NCBI GenBank assembly: GCA_039586575.1
Contig: JBDHKD010000021.1
Coordinates: 1-61,128 of the forward strand
Length of the DNA stretch: 61,128 bases
Direction of reading: 5' to 3'
From: G020344215 sp039586575
GTDB lineage: Bacteria > Gemmatimonadota > Gemmatimonadetes > Palauibacterales > KS3-K002
Below, piece by piece: positions 49,977 through 58,812 of this stretch. Under the pieces are notes generated by a model that made no database searches, was not told the DNA's origin, and worked only from the letters and a program-made list of their open reading frames with translations. The translations under genes and the position numbers were made by a program. Positions within the stretch are counted from its first letter, which is position 1. The number at the start of each line of letters is the position of its first letter.

Positions 49977-50635
49977 CCGATCACCCCGAAGTCTTTGATG
50001 TCGATCACCTGGTCGAACTTGCGCAGCAGGTCGTGGTCGTGTGTGACCGTGAGCAACGTCGCACTCGTGCTCTTTGCGTAGTCGAGGATGATGTCGAGCA
50101 CGCGCCCCTTGTTCGCCGGGTCGAGGTTACCGGTGGGCTCGTCGGTCAGCAACAAGGCCGGCTCCGGCAGCACGGCGCGGCAGACGGCGACCCGCTGCCG
50201 CTCGCCCTGCGACAGCTTGCGGGGGTGGCGCGCCAGCTTGTCGCCGATCCCCATCTGCTCGGCCAGACTGGCCGCCCGCTCGCGGACCGCCGCCTCGAGC
50301 CGCAGAGCCGGGTTGATGCGATAAGGGAGCAGAATGTTGTCGAGCACGCTCAGGTACTCGAGCAGCTCGAACTCCTGGAAAACGAGGCCGATGTGGGTGA
50401 TGCGGAAGCTGCGGCGTTCCTCATCGGAAAGCTGCGTTACCTCCACCGTGTCGGTGACGACGCTTCCCTGTTGAGGCATCAGGATCCCGGCGATGAGGTT
50501 GAGCAGCGTGGTCTTACCGGAGCCGCTGGGCCCGATGCAGGCCGCCGTCACACCGCGCGCTACGCGAAGCTCGGGGACCTGGAGCCGAAACTCCCCTTCC
50601 CCGTAGCGGAACTCGAGATCGCTGACCTCGATCAT
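49973..50635 (-). CDS. LolD/MacB-type ABC ATPase
   Basis: A 220-residue ATP-binding subunit. Walker A is GPSGSGKTTL, the signature is LSQGERQRVAVCRA and Walker B is ALLLTDEPTGNLD, with the LolD/MacB-type Q-loop region (HIGLVFQEFELLEYLSVLDNI). It pairs with the permease encoded next. Such pairs work as mechanotransmission machines rather than as classical importers. Confidence 0.94.
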   Translation of the reverse strand: MIEVSDLEFRYGEGEFRLQVPELRVARGVTAACIGPSGSGKTTLLNLIAGILMPQQGSVVTDTVEVTQLSDEERRSFRITHIGLVFQEFELLEYLSVLDNILLPYRINPALRLEAAVRERAASLAEQMGIGDKLARHPRKLSQGERQRVAVCRAVLPEPALLLTDEPTGNLDPANKGRVLDIILDYAKSTSATLLTVTHDHDLLRKFDQVIDIKDFGVIG

Positions 50636-50665
50636 CTGAGTGGCCGTCCCTTCATTCCTAAGCGA

Positions 50666-52435
50666 CTAGACGCGCTGCTCCTGCAACAGCTCGAGGCCGG
50701 TGAACTTCCAGGCGCCGTCGATCGACTTCACCGTGAAGCGGGCCTCGTACTGGTTGGTGCGCGTGTGAATGTGCCCCCAGTGGCCCACCGAGCCCGAGAC
50801 GTTCCAGATGAGGGTTGTGATAAACCCGACCTCGTCCTCCAGCGGTTGAGAGTCGGAGCTCAGCACCTCCACGTCCTTTACCTTCACCCTGGCGCCGCCC
50901 TGGTTCTGCAGCTCCAGGCTGCGCCGCGTCTCCAAATAGACATCGGTGAGCAGGTCGCCGGCCGAGCTGCGGGCCAGCACATCGTAGATCGTGCCCTCCT
51001 CCCGGAAGTCGAAAGCCCTGTACGTGTTGTGCAGCAGAGCGGAGACGATCTGCTCCGCGTCATCGTCCGACACGCGACCGGCCATGATGGCGCGCGGGCC
51101 TGTGAAGGCGACGAGGATCAGCAGCACGAGGGCCGCAGCGAGGGCCGGCCTTGGAGGCAACTCGCGCTCGAGGGCTCTCCTACCGTACTTGAAGCCCAGC
51201 CACACTAGACCGAGCAACCCGACCAGTGCCGCCAACGTCAACGGGATGCTGCGGCGCTCGGGAGGAGCCAGCACATCCACCAGGCGACCCGGGTCGGTGG
51301 GGTTCTGCAAGAAGTTCTGCCAGCGCAGAACGTTGTCGTCCGGTGCCAGGACGTAGGGCAAGCCGCCCGCCTCGTCGGTTGCCGAGCTGGGGACCCGCTC
51401 GATTCGGGGCGCGAAGAGCTCCCACTCCATCGTTACTTCATCCGGCAGTCCTTCGGTGGGGTAAACGAAGATGATCCCCAGGGTAGCCGAGACCGGGTCC
51501 AGCTCGCGCGGCGGATCGATGACGCCGCTCGTCCTCAGGTTGCGGAAGATGAAGTGGATGCGGTCGAGTTGGCCCTCGGCGGGCCGGCCATCTATGGTGA
51601 CCAGGTTGTGCTCGGCGAGGAATTCGGCGACCCGACGTTTTATTTCCTCCTGCTCCTCGACCGTGATGACCTCTTTGCCCTCCAACCCGAGGTCGACCCA
51701 ATTCTGGAGATCGCGGGGACGTGCGACGATCTCCTTGCGCACCTCGTAAGGCTCGACGTAGAGGAAGGCGGAGATCGGCGCGTAGAACTGGCGCCGCAGG
51801 TTCCGGTTCTCGAACTCGCTGTACCAGGGATCCCCCCAATCGAGGCGCAGGCGCTCCGGCTGGCCCAAGTAGCGGAAGTCGTTTACCGGAAGCTCGTGAT
51901 GGTAGACGACGAACCCGACGTTGGCCGAGGTTGCGCCGGCCGCGTTGACAGGCGGCGCGATGGTCAGCGTGCCCGGCCGTCCCGGGATCGGGTACACGAT
52001 TCGCATGAAAACGACCGGCTCACGATCCTCCTCCGCCACCGGCAGCGGCTCGCCGGTTATGGGGTCGCGAACGATTCGTCGGCGCGGCTGCATCGCCCGG
52101 ACCCGGCCGAAGATCGGCGCGCCGTCGTCGGCCCGCACGGTGAAGCCCTCACGGAAGAAACGGGGGACGCGCTCGATCAGCGGCTCAGGCTCGTGGCCCA
52201 GGCGCTCGTACAGCTCATCAGGTAGCAGGTCGCGGAAGGCGTCGAGATCGGCGAGTCCGACCTCTAGCTCGACGGCGACGGAGTCCTGCGCGACGAAGAT
52301 CTCGGCGATGGTCGACGCCCGCATCGCCATCGTGATGACGATGGCGTCAGAGCGCAGCAGCGACGAAGGCACGAGGACTGTGGGCAGCCCAACGGCCAGG
52401 CAGACTGCCCAACGCAGAATCCGCATGCGACTCAA
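50666..52435 (-). CDS. Large exported membrane protein of unknown function in the ABC operon
   Basis: A 589-residue protein. A TTG start at 52435 has GAGGTG eight bases upstream; ATG 52426 is the alternative. A signal or anchor is followed by a large periplasmic domain (about 40-390), then two helices (LTLAALVGLLGLVWLGFKYG and LAAALVLLILVAFTGP). A final soluble domain (about 460-589) looks NTF2-like (LLHNTYRAFDFREEGTIYDVLARSS). No family is recognised. It leads an operon with the ATPase, permease and ZnuA-like lipoprotein, so it is probably part of that machine. Confidence 0.8.
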   Translation of the reverse strand: MSRMRILRWAVCLAVGLPTVLVPSSLLRSDAIVITMAMRASTIAEIFVAQDSVAVELEVGLADLDAFRDLLPDELYERLGHEPEPLIERVPRFFREGFTVRADDGAPIFGRVRAMQPRRRIVRDPITGEPLPVAEEDREPVVFMRIVYPIPGRPGTLTIAPPVNAAGATSANVGFVVYHHELPVNDFRYLGQPERLRLDWGDPWYSEFENRNLRRQFYAPISAFLYVEPYEVRKEIVARPRDLQNWVDLGLEGKEVITVEEQEEIKRRVAEFLAEHNLVTIDGRPAEGQLDRIHFIFRNLRTSGVIDPPRELDPVSATLGIIFVYPTEGLPDEVTMEWELFAPRIERVPSSATDEAGGLPYVLAPDDNVLRWQNFLQNPTDPGRLVDVLAPPERRSIPLTLAALVGLLGLVWLGFKYGRRALERELPPRPALAAALVLLILVAFTGPRAIMAGRVSDDDAEQIVSALLHNTYRAFDFREEGTIYDVLARSSAGDLLTDVYLETRRSLELQNQGGARVKVKDVEVLSSDSQPLEDEVGFITTLIWNVSGSVGHWGHIHTRTNQYEARFTVKSIDGAWKFTGLELLQEQRV

Positions 52436-52591
52436 GAACCCAGCACCTCGCGGTGTCCAATATTGAGACTGACGTACGGATCATACATTGGCGCGGGCCA
52501 TCTGTCGAGGCAACCCAGCGGTACGAGAACCAGGCCGTTGAACAGGCGTGGGTGCGTTCGCCTGGCGATCACTTCCTGCGATATTAATCAC

Positions 52592-52807
52592 ATGATCAAG
52601 TCAACGCGTGTCTTGCGTGAACTCAACCGGCGTTACGAGCGAGAGATGCTGCACGGGATGAGCTATGAGGCAGCTCTCCTCCGGTATGCCGGGCTTTGGG
52701 CGGAGGCCCGCGCACTCGGCGTCGACACTCGTGAAGACTGGCTGAGAGATCTCGAACCTGACCTTGCTATTGCGCGCGCTCTGAATGGACTCCCTCCGTC
52801 CTCCTGA
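52592..52807 (+). CDS. Small helical protein upstream of the nucleotidyltransferase
   Basis: A 71-residue helical protein, ATG 52592, overlapping by 23 bases the start of the AbiEii-like gene. The pattern RELNRRYEREMLHGMSYEAA and DTREDWLRDLEPDLAIARAL fits small partners found next to such nucleotidyltransferases. It may be the antitoxin-side or accessory gene of a MNT/AbiEii-like pair. No direct motif proves this. Confidence 0.6.
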   Translation: MIKSTRVLRELNRRYEREMLHGMSYEAALLRYAGLWAEARALGVDTREDWLRDLEPDLAIARALNGLPPSS

Positions 52808-53378
52808 TTTCGCCGGGCTCATTGCGGGTATCGCAGGTGAGCTTCGTGCGCAGGAACTCTCCTTTATGCTCATCGGTGGACAGGCGGTGCTCTTGCACGG
52901 ACGACCGCGCCTGACCGAGGACATCGACATCACTCTGGCAGCCGACCCCAGTCGTCTTCGCGACGTTTTGAAGGTCTGCGATGCCAGAGAACTTCGACCA
53001 CTGCCCGAAAGTGTCGAGGCTTTTGTGCGACAATCCTTCGTGCTCCTGGCTCTCCACGATGCCACCGGGATTCGTGTCGATTTCATATTCTCAACGACTC
53101 CCTAAGAGCGAGAGGCGATCGAGCGTGCTGTGATAGTGGAGATGGCAGGTGTTTCCGTCCCGTTTGCCTCGGCGGAGGACTTGATCATACACAAGCTGTT
53201 CGCCGGGCGAGCGACCGACCTCGAGGATGCAGCGACGGTCGTTCGACGCAAAGGCCGAGACCTGGATTGGGATTACCTCGAGAAGTGGGTGCAACAGTTC
53301 GCGGAGGTGCCCGGGCGCGAGAGCCTCCCCGAGCGGCTTGCGGGCCTGAGAGACCAGCTAGAAGGTACCGAAGGCTGA
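52785..53378 (+). pseudogene. AbiEii-like nucleotidyltransferase with an in-frame stop
   Basis: The first part (52785-53105) has the nucleotidyltransferase start LIGGQAVLLHGRPRLTEDIDITL with the metal Asp pair, and stops at TAA 53103-53105 within STTP-stop-EREAIERA. The same frame goes on to 53378 with the rest of the family: VPFASAEDLIIHKLFAGRATDLEDA and DWDYLEKWV. Relatives usually have Tyr or Phe here, so a single TAC-to-TAA change explains it. The gene is probably inactive unless the stop is read through or is a sequence error. Confidence 0.8.
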
Positions 53379-53469
53379 TGGCGGGGATGTGGAGCCAGCC
53401 GTCACCGCTTTCCCGTTCCGCCGACTCACGTACGCATCACAGACTGCGATTTGGATACGGCTCGCCCTG

Positions 53470-54759
53470 CTAACCGCCAGACTGCTTGAAGTCGGTCCCG
53501 GACTGGGCGTTGATGCGATCGTAGATCGCCTGGTCCACTTCACTTGCAGGGGCCCACTTGCCCGAGTCGATCCACTCGGACGGCCACTTCGACAGGCTCA
53601 TATCGAGTTCCTGCGGCGGGTAGGCCGAGGGCGGCGGCCACATGTCGGGATTGACGTGGACCGATCGCACCCGGATGTCGTCTTTGGTCACGTTCCAGAC
53701 CATGTAGTCGTCGGCCAGCGACAGCGGGCCGTCATAGGTCGAACGGATTCCCTCCATCACGCGTGGCTGGGTATCGAAATCGTTGAAGAAGTGGTAAGCG
53801 ATGGCCATGCGAGGCTTGACCTCGCTCATGATCTTCCCGAACGATTCGGGCGAGGTGTGAATCTGGGTACCGACGTTGAGGGCGCGCCCCGGCGGGAAGT
53901 TGTACTTGGTGATCCAGTCTTCCACCGCCATCATGCATTCGTGGATCGCTACGTCCGCCCCCTGCGCATAGCGGATGAACCACTGGTTCGGGTAGGTGTC
54001 CCCCCCGAACACGAATTTGAGGCCGTTCCACTCGAGGCTGTAGCTCACGGGTCCATCGAGGGCGTGGATCGCCGGCCAGGAGCGGATCGTCACGCCGTTC
54101 TCCTGATAGACGATCTCGTTCTCCCCTCGGTAATCGAACTCGTGGACGACCACTTCGCCGCCCGCCGGGGGAAGACGACCCGCTCGACCTTCGATGTCCC
54201 AGGTCAACGCCTCCAACCAGCGCTCGATTGCGTACTTGGTGCCCATCTCGGGCCGCGAGCCGCTCGGCCCGTAGAAGTGGATCGGCACCTGGCGTCCCGC
54301 CACCCAGCCGCCCACGGAGTAGGCGGCGAAGTCGCCGAAGTGGTCGGTGTGCAGGTGGCTCAGGAAGATCTTGTCGAGGAAATCGTAGGGGATGCCGAGG
54401 CTACCGATCCTGACGTGCGATCCCGTGCCCGCGTCGAACAGGAACTTGTCGCCGTTACCCAACTCGACCAGGAAACAGGCTGCTGCCTGTGACTCCCGGG
54501 CCGACGGCATGCCGGTCCCGCACGAGATGATTCGCATCTCATCGGGGGCGAGCTCCTCGGTGCCGGGGAAGTAGACGTCCCGCTCCGCTACCGCCGCCGT
54601 CGGGTCGATGAGCAGCCCTTCCTGCGACTGCGCCAGCGCGATTCCCGTCATCGGGAACTGGGCGCCTGCCCGCTCGTCGACTCGGCCCTGCATATAGACG
54701 ACGGCCAGGAGAGCCAGCAGCGCGCCGACGCCAAGTGCACGCGTCATTTTTCTGGGCAC
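53470..54759 (-). CDS. GntH-like MBL-fold metallohydrolase, copy 1
   Basis: The product has 429 residues with a GTG start behind GGAGGT. The N-terminal hydrophobic segment suggests export or anchoring. The metallo-beta-lactamase metal motif is HLHTDHFGD, followed by FGGDTYPNQWF, VAIHECMM and AYHFFNDFDT. The pattern fits the group labelled guanitoxin-biosynthesis-type (GntH) hydrolases, an annotation that is broad and does not mean this toxin is made. A paralogue lies at 55938-57263. Confidence 0.87.
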   Translation of the reverse strand: MPRKMTRALGVGALLALLAVVYMQGRVDERAGAQFPMTGIALAQSQEGLLIDPTAAVAERDVYFPGTEELAPDEMRIISCGTGMPSARESQAAACFLVELGNGDKFLFDAGTGSHVRIGSLGIPYDFLDKIFLSHLHTDHFGDFAAYSVGGWVAGRQVPIHFYGPSGSRPEMGTKYAIERWLEALTWDIEGRAGRLPPAGGEVVVHEFDYRGENEIVYQENGVTIRSWPAIHALDGPVSYSLEWNGLKFVFGGDTYPNQWFIRYAQGADVAIHECMMAVEDWITKYNFPPGRALNVGTQIHTSPESFGKIMSEVKPRMAIAYHFFNDFDTQPRVMEGIRSTYDGPLSLADDYMVWNVTKDDIRVRSVHVNPDMWPPPSAYPPQELDMSLSKWPSEWIDSGKWAPASEVDQAIYDRINAQSGTDFKQSGG

Positions 54760-54832
54760 AGCAAGACCTCCTCAATTTAGAGTGTATAGACTCAAGGGTG
54801 ACAGCTACTATAGCCTGGTTTTCACTGATGCG

Positions 54833-55258
54833 CTAAGGCGACACCCAGCCTTCCGGCATGCACTGGCCGAACACGACCATGGCCGCATCGCCGAAATTGA
54901 CGGTGATCGTAGCGCTACCGTCGGTTTTAGACAGAATCATGCTCCAGCCGCGCCCGGCTTCGATGCCGCTCATGATCACGCGGTCTCCGTCCCTCTCCAT
55001 TGCGCGGATCTGGGTCGTCTCGCCCCGGCGCTCGGCCGGTGCCAGCAATGTGATGCGACTGTCGTCGAGATCCACGTGGATGAACGTTGGAGGAGGCAGC
55101 TGCGGCGCCGGTGGGCCGCAGTTCAGGTCGCTGTCGCACTCGACGACTTTGGTCAGCGAGCAGACGTACTGATCCTCGGCGCCGGGTAACGCGGTCGCCG
55201 TCAGAAGGGGCACGAGGAGCAGCGTCGCGGCCTTGGCTCCGGCTCTGTGTCCAAACAT
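54833..55258 (-). CDS. Small secreted protein of unknown function
   Basis: The product has 141 residues; a strong GGGAGGT site precedes ATG 55258. The signal peptide ends ALPGAED. The mature part has four cysteines (YVCSLTKVVECDSDLNCG and FGQCMPEG) and a beta-rich body (GRGWSMILSKTDGSATITVNFG). It lies between two GntH-like genes, 16 bases after the glycine-zipper gene, so it may share its transcript. Confidence 0.7.
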   Translation of the reverse strand: MFGHRAGAKAATLLLVPLLTATALPGAEDQYVCSLTKVVECDSDLNCGPPAPQLPPPTFIHVDLDDSRITLLAPAERRGETTQIRAMERDGDRVIMSGIEAGRGWSMILSKTDGSATITVNFGDAAMVVFGQCMPEGWVSP

Positions 55259-55274
55259 TCGACCTCCCGGATCG

Positions 55275-55829
55275 TTAGTTCACCACGTAGTCGCGGCCCT
55301 GCATGCAGGCGACGTAGTTCCTGTCCCAGGTCTGCAACCGGCCGTTAAACACTTCGATCGCCGCCTCGGCCTCGGCCTGAGCCTGGGCCTGCGCCCGCCG
55401 CGATCTCGAACCGCCGACCAGCCCGCCGGCGACCGCACCGATCGCGGCACCCTTGCCGGCGTCACCGGCGATGGCACCGATGGCGACTCCCGCCACTGCA
55501 CCTCCGGCGGCCCCTCTGACCATGCCACCCTGGGCCTGCTCGGCGGTCTGCTGGGCCGCATACCCCTGCGCGACCAACTCATCGTAGGCTACGTACGGGT
55601 CCCAGTTGGTCTGTTGCGTGGCCCAGCGGTAGCACTCGAGCTGGTCCGTCAACTGCTGCTGCTCGTCCTGGCCCTCGGCGGGGTAGATAACGCGGTTCGT
55701 CGGGTTGGTGCTGGGCGGTAGCGTCTGGGCCTGCTGCTGCCCTTGTTGAGCGGCTGCCGCAGCGACGAGTGCCACCAGCAGTACCGCGCCCAGCCCGCCG
55801 GTGCCGATTCGGCGTGGCAACATCTTCAT
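55275..55829 (-). CDS. YMGG-like glycine-zipper envelope protein
   Basis: A 184-residue protein with a GGAGG site and a signal peptide (LLVALVAAAAAQ). The centre is a glycine zipper: GGMVRGAAGGAVAGVAIGAIAG and GKGAAIGAVAGGLVGGS, as in YMGG-like and SlyB-like envelope proteins. A Gln/Ala-rich helix follows. It probably associates with the outer membrane. Confidence 0.85.
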   Translation of the reverse strand: MKMLPRRIGTGGLGAVLLVALVAAAAAQQGQQQAQTLPPSTNPTNRVIYPAEGQDEQQQLTDQLECYRWATQQTNWDPYVAYDELVAQGYAAQQTAEQAQGGMVRGAAGGAVAGVAIGAIAGDAGKGAAIGAVAGGLVGGSRSRRAQAQAQAEAEAAIEVFNGRLQTWDRNYVACMQGRDYVVN

Positions 55830-55937
55830 TACAGCCTCCGGTCCCGGGTTTTCTTGATCTTGCGCTCAGGGTGGCCCGGCTCGCCTGTTTCAGCGACCCG
55901 GACCACGATCTCTGTCGACACCTTGCCGATCAGTCGA

Positions 55938-57263
55938 TCACTTGGGCACCGGGATGCTCGTCCCGTACATCTCGTTGATCTCGGCGTATATCTCCTCGAG
56001 GATGTCCGTATGCACTACACGGCCCCCCAGAATCATCTCCGAGAACTGCGTGCGCTTAAGGGATGGGTCAGGCGGCACGTTGCCGAGGGCCGACGGCATC
56101 GGCCAGATATCCTCGTCCACCACAGCCATCCGGACCTTGATGTCATACTTGGTCACGTTGAAGACCATATAGTCCACGGCCAGCGCCAGCGGGCCCGCGT
56201 ACGACCGGCGAATGTTCCGCATCACGTCGGGCGACGTGTCCCAGTCGTTGAAGAAGTGGTAGGCCACCGCCATCCGGGGGTTCACCTCGGCCATGACCTT
56301 GCCGAACTGAGCCGGCGAGGTGTGGACTTGCGTACCCACGCTGAGGGCGGCCGCGGGTGTGAAGTTCTGTCTTTCCACTAGCGCCTTGGGCGTGATAAAG
56401 CATTCGTGGATCGCGATGTCGACCCCTTTCGTGTGCTCGATCCACCACTTGTTTGGGTAGGTGTCGCTCGAGTAGGCGAACTTGAGGCCGTTCCACTCCA
56501 GGATGAAGCTCACGGGCCCGTCGTAGATGTGGATGGCGGGAATCGACCGAATCGTCACGCCGTTCTCCTGATAGATGACCTCGTTGATCCCCCGATAGTC
56601 GAACTCGGTCACTTCCAGGAATAGCCCCCGAGTGTCCGTGTTCCCGAAGCGGGTATCCACGTCCCACTTGAGGCTCTCCTCGAGGTGCTCGAGCGCATAT
56701 GCCGTTCCGTACTCCGGCGTCTCGCTGCTCGGCCCCCACACCCTTAGCGGTGTCACCCGATTGCTGACCACGCCACCTACCCAGAGGGCATCCAGATCCC
56801 CGAAGTGGTCCGAGTGCAGGTGCCCGACGAAAACCTTGTCTAGGTAGTCGTAGGGGATCTTGAGCGCCGAGATCCGCTCGGCCGAGCCGGTACCGATGTC
56901 GAAGATGAACTTGTCCCCGTTACCCAGCTCGACCAGCCAGCACGCGGCTGCCTGCTTGGGGCGCGCGTTGGGCATTCCGGTACCGCAGGCCGTGACGCGC
57001 ATCTCGTCAGGGGCCAGCGCCTCGGTGCCTGGATAGTAGACGTCACGTTCCTGAATCGTCCCGGTGCTGGACACGACTTCCCGCTCCTGCGGCAGGACCG
57101 TACCAGCCTCAAGGCCGATGAACGTGTTGGCGTCGGCGGCGTACAGCGTCGGGACGATGGTCCGTTCCACCCCCGCCTGCGAGTCGGCGCGGCCAAGCTC
57201 GTAGGCCGCGAAGGCGATTGCCAGCACCGCCAGCCCGACCGCCACAGTAGTGTACTTTCCCAC
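55938..57263 (-). CDS. GntH-like MBL-fold metallohydrolase, copy 2
   Basis: The product has 441 residues with a GTG start behind GGAGGG. It shares with copy 1 the lead RDVYYPGTEALAPDEMRV, the metal motif GHLHSDHFGD (Thr to Ser change), SSDTYPNKWW, VAYHFFNDWDTSPDVM and VDYMVFNVTK. The N-terminal anchor is present here too. The two genes flank two small envelope genes in one orientation, which suggests duplication of a unit. Substrate is unknown. Confidence 0.87.
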   Translation of the reverse strand: MGKYTTVAVGLAVLAIAFAAYELGRADSQAGVERTIVPTLYAADANTFIGLEAGTVLPQEREVVSSTGTIQERDVYYPGTEALAPDEMRVTACGTGMPNARPKQAAACWLVELGNGDKFIFDIGTGSAERISALKIPYDYLDKVFVGHLHSDHFGDLDALWVGGVVSNRVTPLRVWGPSSETPEYGTAYALEHLEESLKWDVDTRFGNTDTRGLFLEVTEFDYRGINEVIYQENGVTIRSIPAIHIYDGPVSFILEWNGLKFAYSSDTYPNKWWIEHTKGVDIAIHECFITPKALVERQNFTPAAALSVGTQVHTSPAQFGKVMAEVNPRMAVAYHFFNDWDTSPDVMRNIRRSYAGPLALAVDYMVFNVTKYDIKVRMAVVDEDIWPMPSALGNVPPDPSLKRTQFSEMILGGRVVHTDILEEIYAEINEMYGTSIPVPK

Positions 57264-57294
57264 TAAGATACCCTCCTCTCTCTGTGTGAGCTCT

Positions 57295-58068
57295 CTATCT
57301 CAGCCAATCCTGAAACACACGCACCCGCACGTAGATGTCGTCCGTCGGCGCCCCCGAAAAGGGCGCCCCGACCTTCTGCCAAGTCACGTCGGCTCTCACC
57401 CGCCACGCGGGCCCTAAGCCACGCTCGACGCCCAACCCGATGCGAATCTTCTCGTCGAACTGGCCGGCCTCACCCGTTAGTGTCAAGAACCCTTCGACGT
57501 GCCCGATCAATCGCCAGTGCGAACCAGGTCGCAGCCCCTCCCATCTAACCTGACTCTGGAGTCGGTAACGAAATCGCAACGACGCGTCGACTGTCCATTC
57601 CGCCGTTTCGAACTCGAACCGCTCTTCCAGGCGCGCGTAGTGGTCCAGCCGAAGCCTCTTGCGAGGCCAGGTCGTCCTGATGCCCTGGAATGGCCGTATC
57701 TCCAGTTTATCCGCCGCCTGCTGGTTCCCGGTGTAGAACCCGCCGATACCGCCGGAGAGCTCGAACCCGCGACCGATCGAACCGCGCAGGCCGGGGCGCA
57801 CCACGATGCGCCCCCAGCCGTTCTCGTTGAGCTCCGTCCGGACCCCCAAGTCGCCATACAGGCGAAGCCCGGACGGCCACGTCCAGCTCGGGTTGTAGTC
57901 GAGCCAGATCTGGGTACTGACGTCGTCCTGCGCCTGCGCCGGCGCCGCGAACGCCCACGTCATCAACGTGAAGCCCAGAAGAGGCAGCAACGTGACGTGA
58001 GGATGCCTGCGTTTCAGCACGACTCTCAATAGCACGGGATCGAGTTGTGCAGGATCCCTGGCGCTCAC
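57295..58068 (-). CDS. DUF2490-type outer-membrane protein
   Basis: The product has 257 residues. The GTG at 58068 overlaps the stop of the upstream gene (GTGA); a second GTG at 58020 (LKRRHPHVTLLPLLGF) would give a more usual signal length. After the signal (AAPAQAQ) come amphipathic strands, WLDYNPSWTWPSGLRLYGDLGVR and a C-terminus VRVRVFQDWLR, as in DUF2490 barrels. It is the second gene of a coupled pair. Confidence 0.75.
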   Translation of the reverse strand: MSARDPAQLDPVLLRVVLKRRHPHVTLLPLLGFTLMTWAFAAPAQAQDDVSTQIWLDYNPSWTWPSGLRLYGDLGVRTELNENGWGRIVVRPGLRGSIGRGFELSGGIGGFYTGNQQAADKLEIRPFQGIRTTWPRKRLRLDHYARLEERFEFETAEWTVDASLRFRYRLQSQVRWEGLRPGSHWRLIGHVEGFLTLTGEAGQFDEKIRIGLGVERGLGPAWRVRADVTWQKVGAPFSGAPTDDIYVRVRVFQDWLR

Positions 58069-58751
58069 CCGCCCGGGCCCGGTCTCCTCTGAGTCCGGTA
58101 CACATTATTCGCCTTGGTGGATCTAGCCCTGGTCGTGTGCCGGTTCTTCCGTGCCTGGTGGTGCCTAGCCGTCTTCGACCGATACACAGAACGGGAGACC
58201 CTGGGATAGGGTCGCCACCAGCGGGGCAAGCGGCCCCACCGCCAGGGCGGACGATAGAGACGGTATCCCGGTCTGAACATCGGGCCGAAGAATACTACCG
58301 TCGTCACGTATACCGTTTCCACCGGCTCGATGTAGTAGTCGACGCCGTAGATCTCCTCGTCGCCGTGGACCTGAGCGTTGACCTCATCGCTGTCTTCAGC
58401 CTTCTCGATCTCGATTGTGGCGAGGTCCTGATATGTATCCTCGGAGACAGCGACCTCTAAGACAAGCACGTGGGTGTTCCCATCGGCGTACTCGAAGACA
58501 CGGATGAAATCGACTTGGCCGTCGCCATCGAGGTCGATGTTGTTGACGCCTTCATCTGGGTCGTTGAGCCTCTTCTCGAAATCCTCGATGCTCTCGGATT
58601 CCTTGAATATCTCGATGACCGCGTATAGATCGAGGTCCTCTCCTGTCTCGGTGGCCGGCGCCACGATCGTTATCTCCTCCTGCGCATAGCTCGGCACGCA
58701 GAGGACTACACCCAGGAAGGTCGTCGCCATCAACGTCCTAATCCATCTCAT
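58065..58751 (-). CDS. Conserved secreted protein with acidic core and basic tail
   Basis: A 228-residue protein with a GAGAGG site and a signal peptide ending PSYAQ. The core has the recognisable lines YAVIEIFKESESIEDFEKRL, NNIDLDGDGQVDFIRVFEY and LATIEIEKAED, which I recall from conserved hypotheticals of Bacteroidetes and relatives. IDLDGDGQVD resembles a calcium-binding loop. The tail (about 165-228) is Arg/Trp/Pro-rich and very basic. Its stop overlaps the DUF2490 gene. Confidence 0.75.
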   Translation of the reverse strand: MRWIRTLMATTFLGVVLCVPSYAQEEITIVAPATETGEDLDLYAVIEIFKESESIEDFEKRLNDPDEGVNNIDLDGDGQVDFIRVFEYADGNTHVLVLEVAVSEDTYQDLATIEIEKAEDSDEVNAQVHGDEEIYGVDYYIEPVETVYVTTVVFFGPMFRPGYRLYRPPWRWGRLPRWWRPYPRVSRSVYRSKTARHHQARKNRHTTRARSTKANNVYRTQRRPGPGG

Positions 58752-58812
58752 CGCAGCACCTCTCTGTAGCCAGTCACCGCCGATTCCCAGTCAAGCCACG
58801 AGCGGCCTGAAC

